Position numbers and translations under genes: made by a program
Part shown: positions 49,602-58,703 of the stretch, piece by piece
Numbering within the stretch: position 1 is the stretch's first letter
Layout of the letters: each line of letters begins with the position of its first letter
DNA from: Pedobacter metabolipauper
GTDB lineage: Bacteria; Bacteroidota; Bacteroidia; Sphingobacteriales; Sphingobacteriaceae
Reading direction: 5' to 3'
NCBI RefSeq assembly: GCF_004362715.1
Contig: NZ_SNYC01000005.1
Location: 745,781 to 809,780 of the forward strand
Length of the DNA: 64,000 bases
Notes under the pieces: generated by a model
What the model was told of the DNA's origin: nothing
What the model saw: the letters and a program-made list of their open reading frames with translations, nothing else
Databases searched by the model: none

Positions 49602-50156
49602 TTAAAGATCGTGCTTTTTGCGGTAATGTTTATACCATTTTACAGCGATCATGATCACTGCAGAAAATAAGATCAGGCCTATGAGGCCGTAGATCCAGTT
49701 CACAGCACTTTTAAGCACCACAGTGAACACAATAGCAACAAGAAGGACGGTAGCGACTTCATTCCATAAACGAAGCTGAAAAGAGCTAATATTGCATTTG
49801 CCGTCTTTAAGCTGCTTCATGATCCGCTGGCAGATAAAATGATAGACGAGCAGCAGTAAAACAAACCCAAGTTTAACCTGCATCCAGGGCATCTGCAGAT
49901 ATTCAGGCCGGATATACAGCATACCAGCACCCGCAAGTACCGTAAGTACCATGGCAGGTGTGGTAATGATATTCCAAAGTTTGGCTTCTATTTTTTCATA
50001 CTCCTTCTGGAGGATGTTCCGCTCAATTTCCGGACGGTCATTGGCTTCAGTATGATAAATGAATAAGCGGACACTATAAAACAGTCCGGCCATCCAGCTC
50101 ACCACAAAAATGATGTGAACCGACAGGACGTAATAGTAAAAATCGTACTTAGTCAT
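49602..50156 (-). CDS. hemJ: HemJ-like protoporphyrinogen oxidase (CopD family)
   Basis: A 184-residue membrane protein with four or five helices. The first holds a conserved His (LSVHIIFVVSWMAGLFYSVR) and a Tyr/Arg pair typical of HemJ; PAMVLTVLAGAGML and QVKLGFVLLLLVYHFICQRI follow. HemJ oxidises protoporphyrinogen IX in bacteria that lack HemG or HemY. It is last in a nine-gene haem operon, 10 bases after hemE, which supports the assignment over a copper-resistance CopD role. The symbol is my inference from family and context. Confidence 0.8.
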   Translation of the reverse strand: MTKYDFYYYVLSVHIIFVVSWMAGLFYSVRLFIYHTEANDRPEIERNILQKEYEKIEAKLWNIITTPAMVLTVLAGAGMLYIRPEYLQMPWMQVKLGFVLLLLVYHFICQRIMKQLKDGKCNISSFQLRLWNEVATVLLVAIVFTVVLKSAVNWIYGLIGLILFSAVIMIAVKWYKHYRKKHDL

Positions 50157-50166
50157 TTTAAGATCT

Positions 50167-51189
50167 TTAGTATTTAAAATCTTTGATTACTTCAATCGCA
50201 TATTTTACATGGTCAAAAGGAATGTCAGGCATAATACCGTGACCCAGGTTAAAGATAAATCCATCCGTTCCGCGCATACGCTCAAACAATTGAAGGATCG
50301 TTTTTTTGATCACTGGCTTATCCGCATACAAGATATGCGGATCTAAATTCCCCTGCACCGCAATACCAGCAGGCAGGCTATTTTTAATGTTTAACAAATC
50401 TGCATTCCAGTCTACCGAGATCACATCCGGTTTCGCTTCTGCCATAACCGGCGCAAATACAGAACTTCCCTTGCAGAAAGATATTACCGGAATATCCTTA
50501 CGGTTCAGGTTGGCAATGATTTCCTGGATATAACGGTGTGAAAATTCCTGGTAATCATTCCAGGATAAAGCCAATGCCCAGCTGTCAAAAATCTGAACGG
50601 CATTAACGCCCGCAGCAATCTGCAGGTTTAAATACTCAGCGGTGACCTTCGCAATTTTCGCCAATAACTTATGCGCAATCTCAGGGTGATTGTGCATCAG
50701 CAATTTAGTCGTTTTAAAATCTTTGGAAGACGCACCTTCAACAAGGTAGCTCATTACCGTAAAAGGAGCTCCGGCAAAACCGATCAGCGGAATGCTTCCG
50801 CCCAAACGCTGCTGAATAACTTTGATCGCATCAGCAACATATTGTAATTTATCAAGCACATCAACCTCTAGTGCATCCACATCGGCAAGGCTGCGTACCG
50901 GGTTTGCAAACCTCGGACCAACACCCTGGGTAAAGCTAAGATCGCCGCCCATTGCTTCAGCAGTCACCAAAATATCAGAGAACAGGATAGCCGCATCAAT
51001 CCCTAAAAGGTCAACCGGCAGCATCGTTACATCAGCAGCAAGTTCAGGGGTTTTACACATTTCCAGGAAAGAATATTTGTTTTTAATCTCCCAGTATTCT
51101 GGCATAAAACGGCCGGCCTGGCGCATCATCCATACCGGTGGACGCTCTGTTGGCTTTGAAAATGCGGCATCTAAAAATAACGTGTTCAT
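50167..51189 (-). CDS. hemE: uroporphyrinogen decarboxylase
   Basis: A 340-residue barrel enzyme. The substrate-binding N terminus is RPPVWMMRQAGRFMPEYWEI; the catalytic Asp region is LLGIDAAILFSDI, followed by LIGFAGAPFTVMSYLVEG, and the C-terminal FNLGHGIMPDIPFDHVK is typical. It removes four carboxyl groups from uroporphyrinogen III. It lies 14 bases after the small TPR-like gene and 10 bases before the HemJ-like gene in the haem operon. Confidence 0.97.
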   Translation of the reverse strand: MNTLFLDAAFSKPTERPPVWMMRQAGRFMPEYWEIKNKYSFLEMCKTPELAADVTMLPVDLLGIDAAILFSDILVTAEAMGGDLSFTQGVGPRFANPVRSLADVDALEVDVLDKLQYVADAIKVIQQRLGGSIPLIGFAGAPFTVMSYLVEGASSKDFKTTKLLMHNHPEIAHKLLAKIAKVTAEYLNLQIAAGVNAVQIFDSWALALSWNDYQEFSHRYIQEIIANLNRKDIPVISFCKGSSVFAPVMAEAKPDVISVDWNADLLNIKNSLPAGIAVQGNLDPHILYADKPVIKKTILQLFERMRGTDGFIFNLGHGIMPDIPFDHVKYAIEVIKDFKY

Positions 51190-51203
51190 CTAAATCTATT
51201 GGT

Positions 51204-51719
51204 TTATAAGCTATTCGCTTCTTTTTCTATCTTATTAATTATCTCTTGTGCTTTGGTTGTGGTAGCCAGTTCTTTGGCCTTTGCAATATAGGCCCTGCTC
51301 CGTTCCCCGTCTTCTTTTCGAAGGGCAAGGTTGGCCAGGTGGATCAGAACAAATGCTTTATCATTCTTTCCGCCCAATGGAAAGCGGCTGGCAATTTGAA
51401 AGTGATATTCTGCAGCCTCGTAATCTTCGCTTTTTAATGCAATATTGCCACGCATAAATTCATAATACCCGCGCCTGTTCCGTGCCAAACGATCCGCATT
51501 TGGAACTTCAGCAAGAACCCGGCTGGTCTTTTCATAATCACCCTGCTTAAAATATTTGGACGCCAGCAAGATCGAACTGTGCTTAAAGTGGCTCCACAAT
51601 ACAAAAGCGAAGAACAACCCGGCCAGTGCGGCCAGCTGAAACTGATCGTAAAATAGGAATACAGCAGCGGCAGCAACAAAAACTGCCATCAGTGCATACC
51701 TGCCCCTGGCGTTATACAT
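51204..51719 (-). CDS. small membrane protein with TPR-like helices, unknown function
   Basis: A 171-residue protein. Two membrane helices (YALMAVFVAAAAVFLFY and LAALAGLFFAFVLWSHF) are followed by about 110 residues of paired amphipathic helices like a short TPR array (ASKYFKQGDYEKTSRVLAEV, ALKSEDYEAAEYHFQIASRF). I do not recognise a named family. Its start overlaps the response regulator stop by one base and it lies 14 bases before hemE. Placement inside the haem operon suggests a role in assembly or signalling there. Confidence 0.75.
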   Translation of the reverse strand: MYNARGRYALMAVFVAAAAVFLFYDQFQLAALAGLFFAFVLWSHFKHSSILLASKYFKQGDYEKTSRVLAEVPNADRLARNRRGYYEFMRGNIALKSEDYEAAEYHFQIASRFPLGGKNDKAFVLIHLANLALRKEDGERSRAYIAKAKELATTTKAQEIINKIEKEANSL

Positions 51720-52426
51720 TAATGAATATCGGTAAATTTATAACCTACACCTCTAATGGAATGAAAGTAAACCGGATTTTTTTGATCTGGCTCAAAATAC
51801 TTACGGAAGGTTAGGATAAAGTTATCAATGGTACGGGTAGATGGGTAAACATCATAGTTCCATACCGTTTCCAGGATCTGCTCACGCGATACGGCTTCGT
51901 TCTTGCGTTCGATCAGTAATTTAAGCAGCATGGTTTCTTTTTTGGTCAATGGAACAATTACACCATCATCCTGTTTCAATTCAAATGAGTTGAAATAAAT
52001 GGTCTTATCACCAATCTTGTAAGAGTTTAGTTCTTTAAGATCATCAGCTTTCATGCTGCGTTTCACCAGGATACCAACCCTTAAGATCAGCTCTTCTAAA
52101 TTAAAAGGCTTAACCAGGTAATCATCAGCACCTTTTTTAAGACCCATTACACGGTCTTCACTGGTGTTTTTAGCCGTTAAAAATAAGATAGGAACTTCAG
52201 TATTTTCCAAACGGATCGTTTCACAAACCTGGAAACCGTCCATCTCCGGAAGCATTACATCCAGGATGATCAGGTTAAAACGTTCTTCCTTAAAAACTTT
52301 TAAAGCCGTTTTACCGTCTTTTACCGCGTGGACTTTATAACCTTCCAATTCAAGGTTTAATTTTATGGCGTCTAATAAATGGTCTTCATCCTCAACCAAT
52401 AGGATTCTTAATTTCTGTTGTTGCAT
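51719..52426 (-). CDS. OmpR/PhoB-type response regulator in the haem operon
   Basis: A 235-residue protein. The receiver has the acidic pair in LLVEDEDHL, phosphoacceptor D56 (LIILDVMLPEMDGFQV), the switch Thr in FLTAKNTSED and K in DDYLVKPFNLEE. The C-terminal winged helix has TKKETMLLKLLIERKNEAVS with REQILETVWNYDVYPSTRTI and ends SIRGVGYKFTDIH. It is one base from the sensor kinase gene. Placement inside the haem operon suggests control of haem synthesis or related stress genes, which is inference. Confidence 0.93.
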   Translation of the reverse strand: MQQQKLRILLVEDEDHLLDAIKLNLELEGYKVHAVKDGKTALKVFKEERFNLIILDVMLPEMDGFQVCETIRLENTEVPILFLTAKNTSEDRVMGLKKGADDYLVKPFNLEELILRVGILVKRSMKADDLKELNSYKIGDKTIYFNSFELKQDDGVIVPLTKKETMLLKLLIERKNEAVSREQILETVWNYDVYPSTRTIDNFILTFRKYFEPDQKNPVYFHSIRGVGYKFTDIH

Positions 52427-52427
52427 A

Positions 52428-53294
52428 TCAACTAAATGTTATTTCAAAAATAGCACCCTGCGGTACGTTATCTCTAACGCTGATGTCAGCGTCGTGTCTT
52501 TGTAATACTTCTTTAACAATAAACAGGCCTAAACCTGTACCCTTCGATTTCCTGACATTTTCGTCACCTACCCGGTAAAATTTATCGAAGATCAGCATCT
52601 TTTCAGCATCCGGAATCCCGGGGCCTTTATCAGAAACACTCAAATGAAGATGTCCGTCCTTATTTGTCAGTTCTACCCCAACCTCAGCACAGGGACCTGA
52701 ATATTTAACCGCATTTTCAACCAGGTTGGTCACCACAGACGAAAGTGTGAACGGATCGCCAATGATACGGGCACCCGGCTGGATCTTCGGACTGATCACC
52801 TGCTCACAGCCGCAGGAATGGATTTGAAGCCTGTCGATGATCTTGGTAACCATTTCAGAAAAGTCAAACTCCTCTTTAGGAAATGAATACGAGCGGTTTT
52901 CAATCTTGGTGGCCAGCAGCATATTCTCTACCAGGTCGTCCAGGCGCTCTATATCTTTTAAGGAATTGTTCAGCAATGAATTTTGACGTACTTTATCCAG
53001 ATCACGTTTTACAATCGTTTGAATACTCAGTTTAATCGCCGCCAAAGGCGATTTCAGTTCGTGGGTAACCGATAGCAAAAAGTTCTGCTGCTGTTCACGC
53101 AGCTTATCTTCTTTCTTGATAGATTTATGCAGAAAATAAGCCCCAATGCACAATAGGAACAAGAAAACAGATCCCTCACCCATCACCATTGCCATTCTTG
53201 AAGGCTGCAGTTTAACGACAAGGGAACCCCATGAAAACAACTGCACAACAGAATACAGCAATAGAAAATAAAATATAACGATCGATTTCTTCAA
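52428..53294 (-). CDS. sensor histidine kinase in the haem operon
   Basis: A 288-residue kinase with two membrane helices (about 5-25 and 38-55) and a very short periplasmic loop, so it may sense within the membrane or the cytosol. The dimerisation box is LLSVTHELKSPLAAIKLS (H78). The N-box is VTNLVENAVKYSG and the G boxes are DKGPGIP and KGTGLGLFIVKE. Between them an HSCGC motif (H159, C161, C163) sits at the start of the ATPase domain and could bind a metal, haem or a redox signal. It lies directly before its regulator and 34 bases after hemL. Confidence 0.92.
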   Translation of the reverse strand: MKKSIVIFYFLLLYSVVQLFSWGSLVVKLQPSRMAMVMGEGSVFLFLLCIGAYFLHKSIKKEDKLREQQQNFLLSVTHELKSPLAAIKLSIQTIVKRDLDKVRQNSLLNNSLKDIERLDDLVENMLLATKIENRSYSFPKEEFDFSEMVTKIIDRLQIHSCGCEQVISPKIQPGARIIGDPFTLSSVVTNLVENAVKYSGPCAEVGVELTNKDGHLHLSVSDKGPGIPDAEKMLIFDKFYRVGDENVRKSKGTGLGLFIVKEVLQRHDADISVRDNVPQGAIFEITFS

Positions 53295-53328
53295 AACTAT
53301 CCGGTTTACTTTTTAAATATACTATTAT

Positions 53329-54702
53329 TTACTTATTCCTGAAAACAACATCAAGACTCTCAAATATTGCCCTTTTGGCCTTTTCCAGTTCTATTTTAGT
53401 ATGCGCAGCAGAAACAAATCCTACTTCGTAACCCGAAGGGCCTAAATAAACACCCCTGTTTAGCAATTCACGGTGCATCACCTTAAATTTCTCCATGCTT
53501 GCCGGATCAATATCCTCCGCACACTGGATCTTATCCTTATCGGTAAAAGCCATCCAAAAGATAGAACCTACATGGAAAACCTTTAATTTATAATTCCTGG
53601 CCGCAGCAAAACGCTGAATGCTTTCTGCAAATTCAGAAGCCTTGCTGTTCAGCTCTTTATAGAAACCAGAGCGTAATAATTCCGTTAACTGGGCAATACC
53701 TGCAGCCATTGCAACCGGGTTACCTGATAAGGTACCCGCCTGGTAAACACTACCATCCGGAGAGATGTGTCCCATAATTTCTGCAGAAGCCCCATACATC
53801 CCAACAGGCAATCCTCCTCCGATAATTTTACCATAGGTAACTATGTCAGGTTTAACGCCATAATGTCCGGCTGCACCTTCAAAGCCCAGCCTGAATCCGG
53901 TGATCACCTCATCAAATATCAGCAATGCATTATTTTCTTTACAGATCTTATCCAGAAAAGTGATGTATTCCGGATCCTGCATCAGCAGTCCGTTATTCGC
54001 AGGAATCCCTTCGATGATCACTGCAGCAACTTCGCCTTTAAATTGCGCAAAAGCTTTTTCCAGTGCAGTGGTATCGTTCAATGGGATCACGATCGTTTCA
54101 GCAGCAAATGATTTGGGAACACCCGCAGAAGAGGTTTCACCAAAAGTAACCAATCCGGAACCGGCCTTAACCAGTAAAGAATCGGTGTGACCATGGTAGC
54201 AGCCTTCAAATTTGATGATCTTATCCTTACCGGTATAACCACGTGCCAGGCGGATGGCCGACATTACCGCTTCCGTTCCGGAACTGGTAAAGCGAATCTT
54301 TTCTACCAGTTTATTATTTTTAATGATCAGTTCGGCAAGTTCATTCTCCAGTGCCGTAGGTGCACCAAAGCTCATTCCGTTCTGCATCACTTCAGTTACC
54401 TTTTCACGGACCTTAGCATTGTTATGGCCCAGGATCAAAGGACCCCAGCTGCCGCAGAAATCGATAAACTGGTTTCCATCGGCATCCCATACAAAACAGC
54501 CATCACCTTTTTGAATAAACAATGGCGTACCATACACTGACTTAAAAGCCCTAACCGGAGAGTTCACACCACCCGGGAAGTAATTTTTAGCCTTAGCATA
54601 CAGTTCAGCCGATTTCTCCCTGGAGATGTCCGGCTTCGTTCCAGTATTAACAGGCATCTCAGCTTCATTTCCAGAAAACATTTTTTTTAAAGATTCTAAC
54701 AT
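53329..54702 (-). CDS. hemL: glutamate-1-semialdehyde 2,1-aminomutase
   Basis: A 457-residue PLP aminomutase. Motifs are KNYFPGGVNSPVRAFKSV, the SSGTEAVMSAIRLARGYTG phosphate loop, IFDEVITGFRLGFEGA and the PLP Lys in TYGKIIGGGLPVGMYG. It carries about 25 extra residues at the N terminus compared with usual HemL. It makes 5-aminolevulinate from the semialdehyde delivered by HemA. The gap to hemB is one base, suggesting translational coupling. Confidence 0.96.
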   Translation of the reverse strand: MLESLKKMFSGNEAEMPVNTGTKPDISREKSAELYAKAKNYFPGGVNSPVRAFKSVYGTPLFIQKGDGCFVWDADGNQFIDFCGSWGPLILGHNNAKVREKVTEVMQNGMSFGAPTALENELAELIIKNNKLVEKIRFTSSGTEAVMSAIRLARGYTGKDKIIKFEGCYHGHTDSLLVKAGSGLVTFGETSSAGVPKSFAAETIVIPLNDTTALEKAFAQFKGEVAAVIIEGIPANNGLLMQDPEYITFLDKICKENNALLIFDEVITGFRLGFEGAAGHYGVKPDIVTYGKIIGGGLPVGMYGASAEIMGHISPDGSVYQAGTLSGNPVAMAAGIAQLTELLRSGFYKELNSKASEFAESIQRFAAARNYKLKVFHVGSIFWMAFTDKDKIQCAEDIDPASMEKFKVMHRELLNRGVYLGPSGYEVGFVSAAHTKIELEKAKRAIFESLDVVFRNK

Positions 54703-54703
54703 A

Positions 54704-55672
54704 TTACATCCAGTTCTTTTCTACAATATCCCGTATATGGTAGGTGGTTATGATACTTGCCCCAGCACGCGCAAAGGCATGCATGGTTTCCATGACTACT
54801 TTTTGTTCATCAATCCAGCCCTTTTGTGCCGCAGCTTTCACCATCGAATATTCTCCGGATACATTATAGCAGGCAATAGGCAGATCGGTATGCTGTTTTA
54901 AATTATGGATCACATCCAGGTAAGCCAAAGCCGGCTTAACCATCAGGATGTCTGCACCTTCACTTTCATCCAGCAAAGCCTCACGAACCGCTTCATTCCC
55001 GTTCCTAAAGTCCATCTGGTACGCTTTGCGGTCACCTTTACTTGGCGCGCAATCTGCAGCCTCCCTAAAAGGACCATAATACGCAGAAGCAAATTTGGTG
55101 GCGTGAGACATGATCGCGGTATTTACAAAACCTGCACCGTCCAGTACACTCCGCATGGCTCCAATCCTGCCGTCCATCATATCTGAAGGGGCAAGCAGAT
55201 CCGCGCCGGCCTGTGCATGGGCCAATCCCATTTTAGCGATCACCTCAACAGTAGGATCATTCTGTACATAGTCATCCTTTAAAATGCCGCAGTGCCCGTG
55301 TGTCGTGTAAGAACACACACAAACATCCGTTACAACATATAAGTCATCACCAAAATTCTGTTTCAATAAGCGAACGGCAGAAGGCACCAGAGAATGATCG
55401 TGGTAAGCAGATTTAGCATCCTCACTTTTCTCATCACCAACACCAAACAGCATGATCTTATTTACACCCAGTTCCAATCCTTTCTCTACATCCCGGATCA
55501 GCGTATCCTCAGAAAAATGACTTACCCCCGGCATTGCATCTAACGGATGAACCACATTTTTACCCGGCACCACAAAGTATGGGTAAATGAACATATCTTT
55601 AGACAACCTGGTTTCAGCAACCATTTCCCTAACAACAGGGTTTTTTCTTAATCTACGCGGACGGTGTATCAT
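54704..55672 (-). CDS. hemB: delta-aminolevulinic acid dehydratase (porphobilinogen synthase)
   Basis: A 322-residue enzyme. It has PYFVVPGKNVVHPLDAMPG, the Cys-rich zinc site VVTDVCVCSYTTHGHCGIL, and the Schiff-base Lys pair in ATKFASAYYGPFR and EGADILMVKPALAYLDV. The three cysteines indicate a zinc-dependent form. It joins two 5-aminolevulinate molecules into porphobilinogen. It lies 28 bases after hemCD and one base before hemL. Confidence 0.97.
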   Translation of the reverse strand: MIHRPRRLRKNPVVREMVAETRLSKDMFIYPYFVVPGKNVVHPLDAMPGVSHFSEDTLIRDVEKGLELGVNKIMLFGVGDEKSEDAKSAYHDHSLVPSAVRLLKQNFGDDLYVVTDVCVCSYTTHGHCGILKDDYVQNDPTVEVIAKMGLAHAQAGADLLAPSDMMDGRIGAMRSVLDGAGFVNTAIMSHATKFASAYYGPFREAADCAPSKGDRKAYQMDFRNGNEAVREALLDESEGADILMVKPALAYLDVIHNLKQHTDLPIACYNVSGEYSMVKAAAQKGWIDEQKVVMETMHAFARAGASIITTYHIRDIVEKNWM

Positions 55673-55700
55673 ATCAGCCTCTCTTATTTAACCTCTCTTT

Positions 55701-57281
55701 TTATTTAATATCAATTCCAAACACAGCCTCAGCCAGTCCAATCTCATCCGGAGAATAAGGCAATGCATACTGCACACCCATCTCATCAAATTTCTTACCG
55801 GTAGAATTGCCAATTGCAATCACCTGCTGACCCGGATCTAACAGGTTGTCTGCAAAGTAAGCATCCACATTAGAGGGGCTGGTAAAGATCAGTACCTCAG
55901 CAGCGGTTGGATCAATATCATCTTCCACTACCGTTTCATAAATCGGCAGATCTACCACCTTAGTGCTTTCATCCAAAGATTTCTGAATGCTCAGCAAAGA
56001 ATCCTGTGCACGCGGAAACAAAACGGTCTTACCCGTAACCAGTTTTGCAAAATCTTCAGCAACTTCTTTAATATCACCACTCTCGCCAACATAATCGGCA
56101 AGCTCATTGTATTTTCTCAGTGCATCTTCACTTCCCCGGCCTACTACACCATACTGTACCTTTTTAGATAAGGTGGGTTTCAGCTTAAAGAAATATTCAA
56201 CCGCATTGCGGCTGCTAAAGAAGATCCAGTCTATATTTTTCAGGTAAAAAGGATCCAGTACATTCACAATAGGGAAAGTACGGATCAGCGATCGGCCTTC
56301 AATTTCAATCGAATGCTTTTCAAGGGCCTTTCTAAAATAGCTATGCTCCCCAATTTCACGGGAGATAAACACTTTAGAAGGCTTTTTACGGTCGGCAGCA
56401 AACTTGCTTACAATCTTTTCAGCAAGACCATCCAGGCGATCTACGCGGTAGAACAAACGGTCCGGAAAATCCTCATCCGTTTCCGCCTTTGAGGTCCACA
56501 CCTCATACATGCCATTCTCTTTTTTACAGTAACAGCCTAATGGCATGTGGCAGCCACCCTCAAACAAATTCAGGACCTTACGTTCAACGGCAATTTCCTC
56601 AGCCGTTTCAGCATGGTTTATTTTTTGAAGAAGGTCAAACAATTCCGTATCATTTTCACGGATCTGAATGGCTAAAGCACCCTGGGCAGGAGCCGGAACC
56701 AGTTCAGTGGTATCAACCACCTCTACATGAAATTCAGAAAGGTCAATATTCAAGCGGTTAACACCCGCTTTGGCAATTAAGATGGCGTCGTAATTTTCAT
56801 CCCTTAATTTTTGGATGCGGGTAGGAACATTACCCCTCAGGTCCTCAATATTCAAATCCGGACGCAAAGCTAAGATCTGTGCCTTACGGCGGTTTGACGA
56901 AGTGCCAACCATGGCACCTGTTTTCAGGGAAAGCTTTTGGGTAACGTCTACACAATCTTTTAAGATCAGCAGCAGTTCAGAAGCATCCTCACGTTCAGTA
57001 ACTGCGGCAATGGTTAATCCTGCCGGATGTACTGTGGGCAGGTCTTTATGAGAGTGCACGGCAATGTCAATGGTTGCATTTAAGAGCTCTTCTTCCAGTT
57101 CTTTGGTAAAAAAGCCCTTACCTTCCAGTTTATCCAACCGGAGGTTTAAGATCTTATCGCCCTGGGTTTTGATGATCTTCAGATCTGCGTCAACGCCAAT
57201 GCCTGCAAGTGTGTCTTTAATGAAATTGGCTTGCCATAAAGCCAGGTCGCTACCTCTAGTACCTATAATAAGTCTTTTCAC
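55701..57281 (-). CDS. hemCD: hydroxymethylbilane synthase/uroporphyrinogen-III synthase fusion (HemC-HemD)
   Basis: A 526-residue fusion. Residues 1-300 are HemC: LIIGTRGSDLALWQANFIKD, the HSHKDLPT loop, TSSNRRKAQILAL and the dipyrromethane Cys C244 (NLFEGGCHMPLGC). Residues from about 305 to 526 form a HemD-type domain with VFISREIGEHSYFRKALEK, WIFFSSRNAVEYFF, VLFPRAQDSLLSI and VLIFTSPSNVDAYF. One polypeptide would then make hydroxymethylbilane and close it to uroporphyrinogen III. HemD is poorly conserved, so that half is somewhat less certain than HemC. It lies 24 bases after hemA. Confidence 0.93.
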   Translation of the reverse strand: MKRLIIGTRGSDLALWQANFIKDTLAGIGVDADLKIIKTQGDKILNLRLDKLEGKGFFTKELEEELLNATIDIAVHSHKDLPTVHPAGLTIAAVTEREDASELLLILKDCVDVTQKLSLKTGAMVGTSSNRRKAQILALRPDLNIEDLRGNVPTRIQKLRDENYDAILIAKAGVNRLNIDLSEFHVEVVDTTELVPAPAQGALAIQIRENDTELFDLLQKINHAETAEEIAVERKVLNLFEGGCHMPLGCYCKKENGMYEVWTSKAETDEDFPDRLFYRVDRLDGLAEKIVSKFAADRKKPSKVFISREIGEHSYFRKALEKHSIEIEGRSLIRTFPIVNVLDPFYLKNIDWIFFSSRNAVEYFFKLKPTLSKKVQYGVVGRGSEDALRKYNELADYVGESGDIKEVAEDFAKLVTGKTVLFPRAQDSLLSIQKSLDESTKVVDLPIYETVVEDDIDPTAAEVLIFTSPSNVDAYFADNLLDPGQQVIAIGNSTGKKFDEMGVQYALPYSPDEIGLAEAVFGIDIK

Positions 57282-57305
57282 GTTGATGCTAATTTTTCAG
57301 CAAAT

Positions 57306-58532
57306 TTAGCTATTCTTTACCAATATCTCTTTGGCCATGACCATTGGAACGCTGATACATTTTTTTTCCATGTAATTCATCACGCGTTCCAGCACCATTC
57401 TTGAATTCTCATCCAGGGCATTGATCTCATCGGCAAAGACACCATTGATAGCAGTATGCTTTATTTCCTTGATTTTTTGAGGAACGCCGCTCATCGCGAT
57501 TTCAATTTTACGCTGGCGAAGAACCAGTTCAAAATCTTTGATATTTTCTTCAATAATGTGCTCAGCGTTAACCAGCTCATCGTAGCGTTCCTGTATATTT
57601 TTACGGGCAACCTCTTTTAAAGATTCAACCTCAATGTAATGAACAAAATAATTGTTAACCACTTCAGGGGCAACATCATTTGGAATAGCCAGATCTACAA
57701 TTACCTTTTTATCGGTATCACCATTCAATAGTTTTTTATAGATGGCTTCGGTAATGATCGGTTCAGTCGCACCGGTACAGGTAATGATCACATCAAAACC
57801 CTGGCTAAAGTTTTCCAGTTCTGAAAGCGGATAAGCGGTTCCGTTGAGGTCTTTGGCAAGCACCTCAGCATTTTCTAACGTCCTGTTAAAGATGGAGAAA
57901 TTAGAATATTTATGTTTTTTAAGATATTGGGCGATGTTCTTGTTGGTTTCACCCGCTCCGATGATCAGTAACCTGGCGTTACCGCACATTTTAAGGTCAC
58001 GAAGCTTGCGGTATGCCAGAGAGACAATAGAAACGGGATTTTTTGAAATATTGGTATGCGTATACACCTCTTTAGCAGTCTTCACCACACGGTTCATGAT
58101 CATCCGCATATAGTCGCCGGTAAAACCAGCAACGCGGCAGGCTTCATACGCTTTACGGATCTGGGCAAGGATTTCTTTTTCCCCAACAACCAGGCTTTCC
58201 AAAGAACAGGAAGTACGCAGTAAATGATTGAAAGCTTCGGCTTTCTCAAATACAGAAACGTTCTCAATGAACTGGTCCATGTATTCTATCGGAAGCCCCA
58301 TATCTAAAGTAGTCAGAAAACGACGGATAAAATCGCCATCAACACTATTTGCAGAAGTAAATATGAATTCAACGCGGTTACAGGTACCAACGTAGAATAT
58401 TTCCTTAACACCGAGTTCAGCCTGTATATTCCTCAGCCTGTCATCCAGTGTATGCTCACATATCACTAACTTACCCAAAGACTTAAGGTCAATCTGTTTA
58501 TGTGTAAAAGCAATGATTCTTAAATATTCCAA
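57306..58532 (-). CDS. hemA: glutamyl-tRNA reductase
   Basis: A 408-residue protein. The catalytic Cys is C51 in FYVGTCNRVEFIF. SCSLESLVVGEKEILAQIRK follows. The NADP domain has LLIIGAGETNKNIAQYLKK and FNRTLENAEVLA. It reduces glutamyl-tRNA to the semialdehyde, the first step of C5 haem synthesis. The frame opens with TTG (58530-58532) because no ATG lies upstream in frame; the protein then starts MEYLRIIAFTHK. It is the first gene of the nine-gene haem operon. Confidence 0.95.
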   Translation of the reverse strand: MEYLRIIAFTHKQIDLKSLGKLVICEHTLDDRLRNIQAELGVKEIFYVGTCNRVEFIFTSANSVDGDFIRRFLTTLDMGLPIEYMDQFIENVSVFEKAEAFNHLLRTSCSLESLVVGEKEILAQIRKAYEACRVAGFTGDYMRMIMNRVVKTAKEVYTHTNISKNPVSIVSLAYRKLRDLKMCGNARLLIIGAGETNKNIAQYLKKHKYSNFSIFNRTLENAEVLAKDLNGTAYPLSELENFSQGFDVIITCTGATEPIITEAIYKKLLNGDTDKKVIVDLAIPNDVAPEVVNNYFVHYIEVESLKEVARKNIQERYDELVNAEHIIEENIKDFELVLRQRKIEIAMSGVPQKIKEIKHTAINGVFADEINALDENSRMVLERVMNYMEKKCISVPMVMAKEILVKNS

Positions 58533-58562
58533 AATGTAGTACCCTAATTATTTTTTGCGTAA

Positions 58563-58570
58563 CAAAAGTA
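58563..58570 (-). promoter_or_regulatory. -7 box of the haem operon
   Basis: TACTTTTG on the minus strand (complement CAAAAGTA) matches the TAnnTTTG element, about 30 bases before the hemA start. No TTG is present at the usual -33 distance, so activator help may be needed. Confidence 0.5.
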
Positions 58571-58703
58571 ATAAGACGATAGTGCACCACTGTCATTAGG
58601 CTGTAATTAAGAACTATTTAGAAAGATTTTAAATAAATACAGGGTTTTAAACAAGCCAGAATAAAATTTGTTATATTGGCTAGACTACATAAAAGCTTGA
58701 TAT

